64,000 nucleotides of DNA from Pontibacter actiniarum (lineage in GTDB: Bacteria; Bacteroidota; Bacteroidia; Cytophagales; Hymenobacteraceae): positions 1,922,001 through 1,986,000 of the forward strand of contig NZ_CP021235.1 of NCBI RefSeq assembly GCF_003585765.1, written 5' to 3'. A program made the translations under genes and the position numbers. A model generated the notes under the pieces. The model ran no database searches, was not told where the DNA came from, and saw nothing but the letters and a program-made list of their open reading frames with translations. Positions 8,542-17,072 of this stretch are shown piece by piece. The first letter of the stretch is position 1, and every line of letters starts with the position of its first letter.

Positions 8542-8925
8542 AAGATCAAGCAGACAAGCCAATGCTAAAAAGTGTTTTTATTGTCGTAAATATTCCTTTA
8601 GAACTATTAAATCCCTGTGGATATGGTTCGATAATTTCATCCTTCGGGCTACACGAAAGGCCTTCAGCTACCGCTGGAGGCCTTTTTTTATTCTTGCTCC
8701 ATTTTCTGCGACACCTCCTTGTAAAAAGCAAAAAAGTCGCTCATCCGCGGTGACAATGGGTTTTAACACCTCGTGCTTTCATGCGCATGCCCCCGTTGCA
8801 CACCTTATCGCCTGTAGCCTTCTTCGCTCCTTCACCAGTACCGGACTATGATAAGGTTCAGTACTCTAACTGAGCAACCGCACATAGGTTTTCATACTTC
8901 AAGGCCCCATCATCAAAACCAACTG
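8542..8925. other. Intergenic region (384 bp)
   Basis: It holds the S41 gene terminator. Open frames here lack family features and run through the hairpin, so I do not accept them as genes. Confidence 0.6.
8656..8689 (+). terminator. Rho-independent terminator after the S41 gene
   Basis: A 13-bp stem (AAAGGCCTTCAGC, 8656-8668 with 8673-8685; one G-U pair) with a 4-nt loop, followed by T7. Confidence 0.85.
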
Positions 8926-10041
8926 CTAGTTCGATTTGGGAGGTCGTCTTTTGCTGCTTAGGTACCTCCTGACAGGCAGGTCATATCCCACCATCACAAC
9001 ATAGGCTACGCCGATCAGCAACACTGTTCCTCCTGCCACAAGAAAAAACAGCTCGGCGCCTGCCGGCTTGTTGCTGGTGTAATAGTTGCCAAACATCCAG
9101 ATAACGGCGTAGTGGGTCATGTACAGAGGGTATGAGATGTTCCCTGAGAACACACAGAGCTTTTGCAGGCCCGGCGACACGCTGGAGCCGGCCCCCAAGG
9201 CAACAAGCAATGGAAAGTAAAACAAAACAACCAGTGTTTCAGATACCCAGTTCCACTCGAAATGGGGCATGACAAAGGCCAGCAACAGCAAGATGGTCAG
9301 CCCGATGAACCCAATCCTGTTTTTGATTACCCAGTTAGCGCGGTAGATGAGCAGCCCGGCCGAGAAGGAGTAAGAGACACGGGCGCAGCCGTCCCAGAAG
9401 TTATCCCCTGCCCAGCCCCCGAGCAGGTTGCCTGCACGATAGCTGACCAGGCAAAGGGCTACCGCTGCCAGCATTGTGAGGGCTGCCAGGTAGCGGCGGG
9501 AGAGCCTGTAGAGAACAAGAGCATAGACCAGGTTGGCAACGTACTCCCAGAACAAAGACCACGAAGGGGCATTAAGGCCAAAGAGGTTAAAAGACCGTTC
9601 TTTCATGGCCGGGAAAGGAATGAGAAACACGGAGCAGAGAAACACCAGCAGAAGTTTACCTGTGCCGTAGGCTCCTGTGTAAGCTGCGAACGGATCAAAG
9701 AGAAAAGCCAGCAGGCCCAACACAGAGCCCAGCACAACCAGGGGGTGCAACCGTATCAGCCTTGATTTAAAGAACTCCATAACTCCCATGCTACTGAGGC
9801 GGTCGTCATAAGCATACCCGATAACAAAGCCTGACAAGCAGAAAAAGAAGTCAACAGCCAGAAAACCTTGCCCGATGAAATTCTTGCTGAAGTCTGGGTA
9901 AACCCACTCCATGAAGTGGAAAACCACAACAGCCAGGGCCGCTACCCCCCTTAACCCGTCGAGAACCACAAAGTGTTGCTTCGCCTTTAGCGTGTCGGGA
10001 GTGGCCTTTAGGTGGTTGGGGTGTACTTGGAGCTGATGCAT
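8926..10041 (-). CDS. Acyltransferase family 3 membrane protein (OafA/YrhL type)
   Basis: A 371-aa integral membrane protein with about ten hydrophobic segments. It starts with the family hallmark LDGLRGVAALAVVVFHF, whose His is needed for acyl transfer in this family, and has the RLIRLHPL motif after the second helix. Such enzymes O-acetylate or otherwise acylate sugars of lipopolysaccharide, exopolysaccharide or glycolipids. No glycan-synthesis genes are adjacent, so the acceptor cannot be guessed. Base composition is GC-rich again, unlike the preceding AT-rich block. Confidence 0.92.
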   Translation of the reverse strand: MHQLQVHPNHLKATPDTLKAKQHFVVLDGLRGVAALAVVVFHFMEWVYPDFSKNFIGQGFLAVDFFFCLSGFVIGYAYDDRLSSMGVMEFFKSRLIRLHPLVVLGSVLGLLAFLFDPFAAYTGAYGTGKLLLVFLCSVFLIPFPAMKERSFNLFGLNAPSWSLFWEYVANLVYALVLYRLSRRYLAALTMLAAVALCLVSYRAGNLLGGWAGDNFWDGCARVSYSFSAGLLIYRANWVIKNRIGFIGLTILLLLAFVMPHFEWNWVSETLVVLFYFPLLVALGAGSSVSPGLQKLCVFSGNISYPLYMTHYAVIWMFGNYYTSNKPAGAELFFLVAGGTVLLIGVAYVVMVGYDLPVRRYLSSKRRPPKSN

Positions 10042-10530
10042 CGGTCTCTGTTAAGGGTGGCGCGCAGCCCACTGCAAGCCACGGACAAAGGCTTACAGGG
10101 GCAGCACGAAACGGATAAAGACCCAATATATTAAGTTTATTGCATCTATGGCAGAGACTCGTGCAAAAATGCTGTTACCACAACGAATTTAATCTAAGCT
10201 CCTATAGTTGCTTAACAGCAAGGCAAGCAGCTAATCAACTGCATTCTACATTTGTGTGTCATCAAGCATTACATAGTATACTTCACAACGCCTAAACCAA
10301 GCCATCATCCGCCGCTGGCTAGAGCTTGCTTAATCCGTGTCTATAAAAACAGCCTTAACCGGAACCGGAGCTACATTTTGCTCAATTGCTTATCACCTCT
10401 TTTGTACCATTGTTGTTTAGCGCCAAACTCGACGTGTGCCATAGCTAAGTCTGCCTCACGGCAAAATTCGCTGCTCCAGTGCCGCCTCCCTGTACGTTGT
10501 AGCTACAGCGCCCCAAGGGTACGTAGTTGG
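10042..10530. other. Intergenic region (489 bp)
   Basis: It lies between two minus-strand genes. I see no supported gene, hairpin or repeat. One short open frame on the plus strand has no recognisable features. Confidence 0.5.
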
Positions 10531-11178
10531 CTAATGTAAACCCTCCAGGCATTCCAGATCCTCCCGCTGCGCCCTGTACTTTACAAGAAAGTCGAAGTCA
10601 TTCTGAATAGGCTCCAATGAGGTGCAGTCAATTTCTTTGTTGGCTATCGTGTCAGGATCGACAGCACCCTTCGTATTGGTGTAAACTGTAAACTTCTTTT
10701 GAAGGCATTTAACAGGTCTGTTGTTTATAAGGTAGATCCTGCTCTGCGTCACATCGTCTTTGGTCTGGCCCTCTTGCACAAAGCTCCAGGCCAACCGGTC
10801 GTGAAAGACAAAAAAAGGCGCACCCGCTTGCACATAGTAGCTGTCTACTGCTGAAAAGTGGCTGTATTCACTGTAGCTGTGCCTTATAAGCCGGAGCTGC
10901 CCTTTCTCAGAAAAGTAGCTTACCGTTCCCTTCCTCTCTCCGTAGCAGTTGTAGTTGAACGAGCTGGAGTCCATCTTGCCGCTTTCCACCCTGGAGGTAA
11001 CGTACGCGTACGCGTCCTTTATGTCCTCCACACGTTTTATATCAGGCAACGCTTCAGAGGGGTCGTTCTGGGAAATAGCCACCGCAGTACCTCCTGAAAC
11101 TGGCTCTTCCCTGGAAGCCGTGTTTTCCGTGCAGGAGGTAACTGCCACAAGGCTAATCAGGCACAACAATTCTTTCAT
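10531..11178 (-). CDS. Hypothetical lipoprotein
   Basis: I place the start at the internal Met that begins MKELLCLISLVAVTSC, because this gives a lipoprotein signal with a Cys at residue 16; the longer frame adds eight residues (MYVLNQTI) that would spoil it. The mature part is about 200 aa with no recognised domain, and a region rich in charged and aromatic residues suggests a soluble β-rich periplasmic protein. No partner gene is adjacent. Confidence 0.7.
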   Translation of the reverse strand: MKELLCLISLVAVTSCTENTASREEPVSGGTAVAISQNDPSEALPDIKRVEDIKDAYAYVTSRVESGKMDSSSFNYNCYGERKGTVSYFSEKGQLRLIRHSYSEYSHFSAVDSYYVQAGAPFFVFHDRLAWSFVQEGQTKDDVTQSRIYLINNRPVKCLQKKFTVYTNTKGAVDPDTIANKEIDCTSLEPIQNDFDFLVKYRAQREDLECLEGLH

Positions 11179-11202
11179 TATAGTCTGGTTTAGAACATAC
11201 AC

Positions 11203-11915
11203 CTAACGGATACGCAGAACTACAGACTTTGTCCCTGGTTGCGGAGGAGAGAGTCTGCTAACAGGTGCTATTTTTAAAATATTCCTCTCTCTTACAGTAG
11301 CTGTATACGCAACGCACATCCAGGGACTAGTGGAGTAACGCATCGTTATAAATCGTAGTAATAAAACAACATACTACACCTCTCCTACGCACTGCTCCAA
11401 GGCAACCAAAACTTTGTAGACCGGGACTGAATTGTACCCCTACGGGTTGTAAAAGTGCTTCGGATGCAAGCCAAGCCACCTGTTGGCAGCAACGTTGCTT
11501 TTCAGGGAGGGTAAAACAGCAGGGACGCCAGCAGAAAAACACGACGAAGGGTATGCAGAAAAGCAGAAGGGCCTCCAAGTTTTAAGCAGGTTGTTCTCTG
11601 TAGATAAGAATGGTGCAAAACCTAGGCACTCTGCTTGCGCTTGCTGTTAAAAACACAAAAGCTTGGGGCTGCCCCTACTGGAGAGGCCTGGCAGTTCCTG
11701 CTTTTCTTTACAGGACAGCTACACATCCAACACGAATTGCACTGCGAGGAATAAGGAGCAAAACAAGGCAGTAAGCATACAACCAATCCTGGAACACGCT
11801 ACACCTGCACAGATACCACTTTCACCTTAATACTCTTCTCGCAGCAAACATTAACATAAAATAACCAATATATTTAATAATATTATTATATTAGACTTCA
11901 ACCCCAAGCCAAGCT
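11203..11915. other. Intergenic region upstream of the CRISPR-Cas operon (713 bp)
   Basis: No gene is supported. A minus-strand open frame at 11327-11578 is Cys/Phe-rich and looks accidental. The last about 70 bp before the WYL gene are very AT-rich and hold the palindrome listed separately. Confidence 0.5.
11875..11888. promoter_or_regulatory. Candidate operator before the WYL-cas operon
   Basis: TAATAATATTATTA is a perfect 14-bp palindrome 27 bp before the WYL start codon, within an AT-only stretch. It could bind the WYL regulator itself or just be part of an AT-rich promoter. No clear TAnnTTTG box is seen. Confidence 0.4.
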
Positions 11916-12854
11916 ATGAGCCAACTTACTATACTCCAGCGGCACTTAACGATGCTACGCCTGGTACAGCCGCCTTTTTCCTACCCCAGCAAAACCAAGC
12001 TGCTGGACCGCCTGCACCAGGAAGACCTTGATTCGGTTTCGGAGCGGACCTTTGATCGTGACATCAAAGAGATTCAGAACTTTTATGGCATCACCATTAG
12101 TTACTGCCGTCGGCACAGGGGCTACTTCCTCAATCAACCTGAGGACGAAGACCTGTTGAACTTCCGCCAGTTCTTCCAGCTGTTGGAGCGTAGTGAGCGA
12201 CTGGCCTTTCTCACCCATTCGTCTGATGCCCTGCGCACCAGCAAATACCTGCTGCTGGAAGACAACCAGTCGCAGTTGGGCCTGCAGCACCTGCCCCTGC
12301 TCTGGAACGCTCTCCGGATGCAACGCCAACTCACCTTCCAATATCAGACCTTCCAGACTCCTTTACCCAAGCCCTACCAGATAGACCCGCTGGTTCTGCT
12401 AGAGTACCGCAACCGATGGTACCTGGCTGCATGGGATGCTGCTGACGAGCGCTTCAAAACCTTTGGGTTGGAGCGGATGCAGGAGCCACAGCTCACAAAC
12501 GTTCCGGTGCTGCAAAATAAAAGAGCCGAGTTCCTGCTGCTAAAGCAGGAGGCTTTGGGAGTGCATTTTGGTCCTGACCAAGAAGTGGCACAGGTCGTAC
12601 TGCGGGTGAGCGGAACAATGGCTCCCTATATTAAGACTGTTCCTATTCACCATAGCCAAACAATTTTGGAGGAACATACCGCCGGCAGCATGACAATTTC
12701 ACTTCGCATTGCCCTTAACCATGAACTTGAGTCTATTATACTGGGGCTAGGCGAGCATGTTGAGGTGCTGGAACCGGCCAAGTTGCGGGTAAAGATAAGG
12801 GAGCGGGTACAGCAGTTAATAAGGAAGTACAGAAATGAAATTATTTTAGAATAA
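11916..12854 (+). CDS. WYL-domain transcriptional regulator linked to CRISPR-Cas
   Basis: A 312-aa protein with a winged HTH at the N-terminus (about 8-70; SERTFDRDIKEIQNFYGI) and a WYL domain (about 135-210; YQIDPLVLLEYRNRWYLAAWD). The C-terminal WCX-type extension follows. WYL proteins bind nucleic acid or nucleotide ligands and are repeatedly found beside CRISPR-Cas and other defence genes, where several act as repressors or activators. It is the first gene of the cas cluster, 62 bp before cas6, so autoregulation plus control of cas expression is the simplest idea. Sampled GC is about 62%, far from the AT-rich cas genes that follow. Confidence 0.93.
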   Translation: MSQLTILQRHLTMLRLVQPPFSYPSKTKLLDRLHQEDLDSVSERTFDRDIKEIQNFYGITISYCRRHRGYFLNQPEDEDLLNFRQFFQLLERSERLAFLTHSSDALRTSKYLLLEDNQSQLGLQHLPLLWNALRMQRQLTFQYQTFQTPLPKPYQIDPLVLLEYRNRWYLAAWDAADERFKTFGLERMQEPQLTNVPVLQNKRAEFLLLKQEALGVHFGPDQEVAQVVLRVSGTMAPYIKTVPIHHSQTILEEHTAGSMTISLRIALNHELESIILGLGEHVEVLEPAKLRVKIRERVQQLIRKYRNEIILE

Positions 12855-12916
12855 ACTGGCACTCTGCCATACTTTGGCGGATCAAATTATTAGCATTGCT
12901 TTATTAAAATCAAAAT

Positions 12917-13591
12917 ATGAGGATACAACTTAAACTATCGCCTAATACGCAGCCGGTGCCCTTCAACCACCTGCATGTGCTCACTAAGCGGCTGCACCAC
13001 TGGCTAGGCCCAGGGAACGACCTTCACGACGGACTCAGCTTGTACAGCTTTGGGTGGTTAAGAGGTGGAGAGCGCATCGGGAATGGCCTCTGGTTTCCAA
13101 ATGGCGCGACATGGAATGTAAGCTTTTATGATAGCGACTATGGCATACAACTAGCCAAAGGTATACTTGCAGACCGGAGTGCCTTCTTTGGAATGCAGGT
13201 TGATAAAGCGCTAGAAATGCCTTTCCCACAGTTTACTGAAAAGCAGATTTTTAGAGTTGATGGTGCCGTAGTAGCACGGCAAGTTAGAGATGATCTAACA
13301 AGAGAATACCTGCTTTACGACAACCCAGAGGCAGATGAAGCTCTAACTAGGGTTTTCCGAAAAAAAATGCTGGATGCAGGCTTCAGTACTGAAGATGCAG
13401 AAAACACAAATGTGAGATTTTACAGAGACAATAAGGGTAAATCTCGGACTAGAATGGTATCCATAAAAGGTGTGGATCATAAGTGCAGTAGCTGCCCTGT
13501 GGTTGTAGAGGGAAAACCTTCTATCACCCGTTTTGCATGGTTAGTGGGCATAGGCGAGCTTACTGGGTCTGGTTTTGGTGCTTTACAATAA
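12917..13591 (+). CDS. cas6: Cas6 pre-crRNA endoribonuclease
   Basis: A 224-aa RAMP protein that would cut the repeat transcript into crRNAs and stay bound to the 3' hairpin end. The diagnostic C-terminal glycine-rich loop is present as GIGELTGSGFGAL. The N-terminal helix region has NHLHVLTKRLHHWLG, with several His that could supply the general base. The product should be crRNA with an 8-nt 5' handle ATAGAAAG from the repeat end. It is followed after 3 bp by cas5. Composition changes inside the gene: the first 150 bp are GC-rich, the remainder AT-rich. Confidence 0.9.
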   Translation: MRIQLKLSPNTQPVPFNHLHVLTKRLHHWLGPGNDLHDGLSLYSFGWLRGGERIGNGLWFPNGATWNVSFYDSDYGIQLAKGILADRSAFFGMQVDKALEMPFPQFTEKQIFRVDGAVVARQVRDDLTREYLLYDNPEADEALTRVFRKKMLDAGFSTEDAENTNVRFYRDNKGKSRTRMVSIKGVDHKCSSCPVVVEGKPSITRFAWLVGIGELTGSGFGALQ

Positions 13592-13594
13592 AAC

Positions 13595-14395
13595 ATGAAC
13601 AATATGGATTTCTCTTTTTTCTTTGAGCCACCAGAGTATACTGCAAGTGGTTTATTACAAATAGAAGCACTAGCTCCACTTTCAATGGCAAGTGGTCATC
13701 CAGGTAATTATTACCAAAGCCTTCGTTCCCCTTCCCCGCACATGTTGTTCGGAATGCTGGAGAATGCCTTAGGCTGGCATTTCGCTGAAGATATCAGGAA
13801 AGCTCTGTTCAAGCAGTTGCAGAAAGACGCAAAGAAAGCAAATAAAAAAGATGCAAAGTCCTCTTGGCTGACAGCACAACCTGAAATGTCAGACAGCAAA
13901 TATTTCTCTTTTCTACAGTACCACCTGGAGTTTGAACCCTGCGTTTTCGAGCCAGATACACTTACTTATGATGATCTGTGGTCACAGCTTTTACGGGACT
14001 CTGGCAGGTCGTTCTTTGGAGGCAGCAGACACTATGATGCTTCATTGGAAACGACCATAAATAGAGTTCGCAATAAAGAAATTGAATTTGGGGACAGAGC
14101 AGAATACAAAGACATACAAGCAACCGATTTTGATAATTTGCAAGAAGGAGCCAAAGTCAATTATCGGAGTATTCGGGATCTTTTCCCGCAGTACTACGCA
14201 AGTCTGCCAACTGTAAGAGAGTATGTGGAGCCAACAAGAATCAATAAGAAAGTTGGAGATCCAGATTATCTATTCCGCTTTAATACAACACCTAAAGTTT
14301 TAGACCTGCTTACTGAAGCATTAGAGAACCCAGCGGCTCCGTTATACCTCGGTTCAAATGATGGATGGGTACACGCTACAATCGAAAAGATATGA
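13595..14395 (+). CDS. cas5: Cas5 (Cascade subunit, Csp/Pging-like)
   Basis: A 266-aa RAMP-fold protein expected to cap the 5' handle of crRNA in Cascade. The N-terminal LLQIEALAPLSMASGHPGNY strand-turn and SLRSPSPHMLFGMLENALGWH match the N-terminal ferredoxin fold of Cas5 proteins, with Pro-rich β-hairpin residues. A Lys-rich insertion lies at about 70-95. It lies between cas6 and cas8 and overlaps cas8 by ATGA, which indicates translational coupling. Sampled GC is about 35%. Placement in the Csp (P. gingivalis-type) group is from memory of gene order and could be wrong at subtype level. Confidence 0.82.
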   Translation: MNNMDFSFFFEPPEYTASGLLQIEALAPLSMASGHPGNYYQSLRSPSPHMLFGMLENALGWHFAEDIRKALFKQLQKDAKKANKKDAKSSWLTAQPEMSDSKYFSFLQYHLEFEPCVFEPDTLTYDDLWSQLLRDSGRSFFGGSRHYDASLETTINRVRNKEIEFGDRAEYKDIQATDFDNLQEGAKVNYRSIRDLFPQYYASLPTVREYVEPTRINKKVGDPDYLFRFNTTPKVLDLLTEALENPAAPLYLGSNDGWVHATIEKI

Positions 14396-15972
14396 AACAG
14401 ATAGATTTTCAGCACCCCTACCCCCGCTATGGATTTGCCGCAGCTTTAGTTGCCTCTGAAAGTTTTAACATTCCCGAGCATTTGGAGACGTGGGAAGACG
14501 TAAGGCAGTTGGCAGTAGAAACCTTGAAAGACGGTTTAAATTACTTTTCTGTGTTCACTAAAGATGATCCTGCTTTAGAGGCCACGACAGCACTAACTTT
14601 TGATTATGTAAAAACAGACCTTAACCCTGGAAAAGCTAGTGGACAGATTGCCGCAAAAGGATACTTTCTAGCTCCTCATGTAGTTACTTCAGATGGGTCG
14701 GCGGCAAATACAGTTGGTGAGGCTAAACTGCTTATACAGACATTAGAGAAGTGTAAGACGGAAAAAGATCTTTTTAAACCCTATGATTTGAAACGCTCTT
14801 TTGCACCTCTTACCTCAAAGGTGAATAATGGGAGCAAAAGTGCTCAGAATCCAAAAGCATCGTTACGTGATGCCGCATTTACCTGTATCACTACGCTTAC
14901 CAGATTTAAGCCAGCTGTATACGCAGCTTATCAAAAAGGTAGTTTTGCCAACGCCGTTATGATTCCTGACTTACCTCTTTATAGTGTAGAACAGGATCAA
15001 GAGGAGCCTAGCTACCCTATGGTTGACTTTGTAGAAGAGTTCAGGAAAATGCAAGAGTCTATAAAAGCAGATCACTACATGATAGGTGAAGTGGCTCCTG
15101 ATAAGAAATCTTTTAGAAGACCAAATCTGCATAAAGGAAATTATCCAAACGCTCCCTCGGATAGCAAATTGAACGCAGTTTCAGTTGTGGCTGCGATAGC
15201 TGAATGGTATAAAAAGAATCTTGAACAAGGCAAGCGAGCAGCGCACATTAAAGCTGTTCTGGATAGTCTGAAAGGACGCCCGCTTTATATTGTTTCGTAT
15301 GAATTTGCCCGCCAGGAGCGCTTTAGCCACCACCTTATCTCACTCGCACTACAGCATGACGTGCCTAAGTTGCAAAAGGCTGTGTGGCGAAGCAAGATCT
15401 ATGGAGTGGAAAAGTTTGATGATCCGAAGCGACAGTTATTCAACCTGGCTTTTACTCATTTGTTACAACTTTATACTTCTACCGACTTTAAAAATTTCAT
15501 GGCTTACAGAGCGGAATATCCCGCTGAATTCTCACCAATATTCAACAATTATTTTATGGATGCAGAAAACCTATCTCCTACACTTGTCCGTTCTGCGCGT
15601 GCTTACGGCCAGTCACTAAACAATGCTGCTTACCGCACAGCTAACAAGAAGTATGAAGAAGACCAAAAAGCAGGCAGAGCAGGTCTTAGTGTAGATGAAA
15701 ATAAAGCACGTATTCTTACTGAACTTGAAAGCAGAGTACTCAGCGCAAAATCTAAACCTGAACTCCTGAGTCAGATCAGCATAACCATCGGCAGAATGAC
15801 AGGCAAAGACTTTTACCCCGAAGCTGGTGAGTTTATGGAAGAAGTGCTGACAGAGAAAGTGTCGCTGAAGCAGGCACAGTATCTTATTACCGCTTTCATG
15901 CGCCTACGATCTGTTGCAACTGCCTCCACAGAAGAAGCTAAAAATACAACTGTAGCATCAGCAGAAGCTTAA
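14392..15972 (+). CDS. cas8: Cas8 large subunit (Csp2/Cas8c-like or Cas8b-like)
   Basis: The start is taken at ATG in the ATGA overlap with cas5, giving 526 aa beginning MKQIDFQHPYPRYGFAAAL; an upstream ATG in frame would only add nine residues inside cas5. By position and size this is the large Cascade subunit that recognises the PAM and recruits Cas3. Sequence motifs are weak, as usual for Cas8, and I see no CxxC zinc ribbon. It is Lys-rich and ends in an Ala/Thr-rich tail. Cas7 follows after 48 bp. Sampled GC is about 35%. Confidence 0.75.
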   Translation: MKQIDFQHPYPRYGFAAALVASESFNIPEHLETWEDVRQLAVETLKDGLNYFSVFTKDDPALEATTALTFDYVKTDLNPGKASGQIAAKGYFLAPHVVTSDGSAANTVGEAKLLIQTLEKCKTEKDLFKPYDLKRSFAPLTSKVNNGSKSAQNPKASLRDAAFTCITTLTRFKPAVYAAYQKGSFANAVMIPDLPLYSVEQDQEEPSYPMVDFVEEFRKMQESIKADHYMIGEVAPDKKSFRRPNLHKGNYPNAPSDSKLNAVSVVAAIAEWYKKNLEQGKRAAHIKAVLDSLKGRPLYIVSYEFARQERFSHHLISLALQHDVPKLQKAVWRSKIYGVEKFDDPKRQLFNLAFTHLLQLYTSTDFKNFMAYRAEYPAEFSPIFNNYFMDAENLSPTLVRSARAYGQSLNNAAYRTANKKYEEDQKAGRAGLSVDENKARILTELESRVLSAKSKPELLSQISITIGRMTGKDFYPEAGEFMEEVLTEKVSLKQAQYLITAFMRLRSVATASTEEAKNTTVASAEA

Positions 15973-16020
15973 TTTATACTTAATCTCTACCTTAAATTTT
16001 AAACTATTAAAGATACCACC

Positions 16021-16923
16021 ATGAAAATAAAATCTATACTTGTTTCTGTTGTTGCCCCAATGTCTGACCATGCTGCTAACCGAGGTGAAAAGCTTTTGGG
16101 CAATGCTTCTTCTATCAAGCGACGCCCTGATGGCCGTGTTTACATATCCGGCCAAATGCAGCGCCATGTTTTGTTTAGTGCTATGGAACGCTTAAACGCT
16201 GATGATGAGCAAAACGGCAGCACCTATGTATCCAATGGAGACGGCGTTTCGCTGGACATCAGCAAAGATCTACGAAGTGATTTAGGAGGCTTCTTAGACA
16301 CCAACCAAGGTGATTATTCTGGCAGAAGAACAGCTCCCCTCACCGCCACGCCTGCCATTGCCTTACAAGAAAGCGAAGTAGGCAGAGACCTGTTGGTACG
16401 TCTCAAGATGGATGGCCAAAACAAAGGCGAAGGAAAGAAACAAGCACTTGCTACGAACGAGTACAGCCAAACAGATACAATGCTGATGAATTTCCATTTA
16501 GACGTTGGTGCCATTGGGTTAACTAAAAAATACCAGTACGAAGCTGAAAAGCACGTTGCTACGGAATATGAAAATCATTTAGCAGATACCTCTGAAAAGC
16601 AACGCCGAGTAAAGCTGTTTCTGGAAGCTACTAATTCCATGACAGATTACGCCAATCAAGCCCGCAACGCTGTTTCTGGTGAGCCGCAGAAAGTACTGAT
16701 TGTACTGGACAACCGCCATAGCCGCAAAGCCATCCGTTACTTTGCACCACAGACAACAGCTGCTGAAAGAGAAAATATCTTAAAAGAATTAGATAGCCGC
16801 GACGCCCTTTATTTCTTAGGAGATGACACAGGTGAGCTAACTGAAACACCTGTTTATGAAGCGTATCAAAAAGCTTTTGAGGCTTTACAGGGAAATGAGC
16901 TTTACACACCGGCAGCTCACTAA
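16021..16923 (+). CDS. cas7: Cas7 (Csp1-like) crRNA backbone subunit
   Basis: A 300-aa RAMP protein that would polymerise along the crRNA spacer. The opening IKSILVSVVAPMSDHAANRGEK and ISGQMQRHVLFSAMERL, then LDVGAIGL and VLIVLDNRHSRKAIRYF, follow the Cas7 RRM pattern. The first segment is not the usual 'NGDPD' of I-B or I-C Cas7, which points to the Csp1/Pging-like group. It is followed by a palindromic repeat before cas3, so the effector complex genes may form their own transcription unit. Confidence 0.82.
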   Translation: MKIKSILVSVVAPMSDHAANRGEKLLGNASSIKRRPDGRVYISGQMQRHVLFSAMERLNADDEQNGSTYVSNGDGVSLDISKDLRSDLGGFLDTNQGDYSGRRTAPLTATPAIALQESEVGRDLLVRLKMDGQNKGEGKKQALATNEYSQTDTMLMNFHLDVGAIGLTKKYQYEAEKHVATEYENHLADTSEKQRRVKLFLEATNSMTDYANQARNAVSGEPQKVLIVLDNRHSRKAIRYFAPQTTAAERENILKELDSRDALYFLGDDTGELTETPVYEAYQKAFEALQGNELYTPAAH

Positions 16924-16955
16924 GCAATTACAAGCCGGCACCTCCTAAACCTAGA

Positions 16956-17025
16956 TGTCATTCTGAAAGGATTTTGTGGGTAAGCCGCTAAAAATCACTT
17001 TAACCAAGATTCTTCCAGAATGACA
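16956..17025. repeat. Palindromic repeat between cas7 and cas3
   Basis: Inverted arms TGTCATTCTG (16956-16965) and CAGAATGACA (17016-17025), each 10 bp, enclose about 50 bp with smaller AGGA/TTCC complementarity. This is a REP/MITE-like layout, not a classical terminator because no T-run follows. Confidence 0.6.
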
Positions 17026-17072
17026 GGTGTACTGATTTTAAGATAAACCAGCGTCTCATATCCTACGCAGCT

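Noticed and set aside
8612..8640. Possible attachment-site copy of the tRNA-Glu 3' end (GGTTCGAT at about 8624)
   Set aside because: Only about eight bases match; this is too short to claim an integration site for the AT-rich block.
11327..11578. Cys/Phe-rich frame of 83 codons upstream of the cas cluster
   Set aside because: No signal, no promoter and an unlikely composition.
14365..14391. Alternative upstream start of cas8
   Set aside because: It lies inside cas5 in a different frame, and the ATGA overlap gives the natural coupled start.
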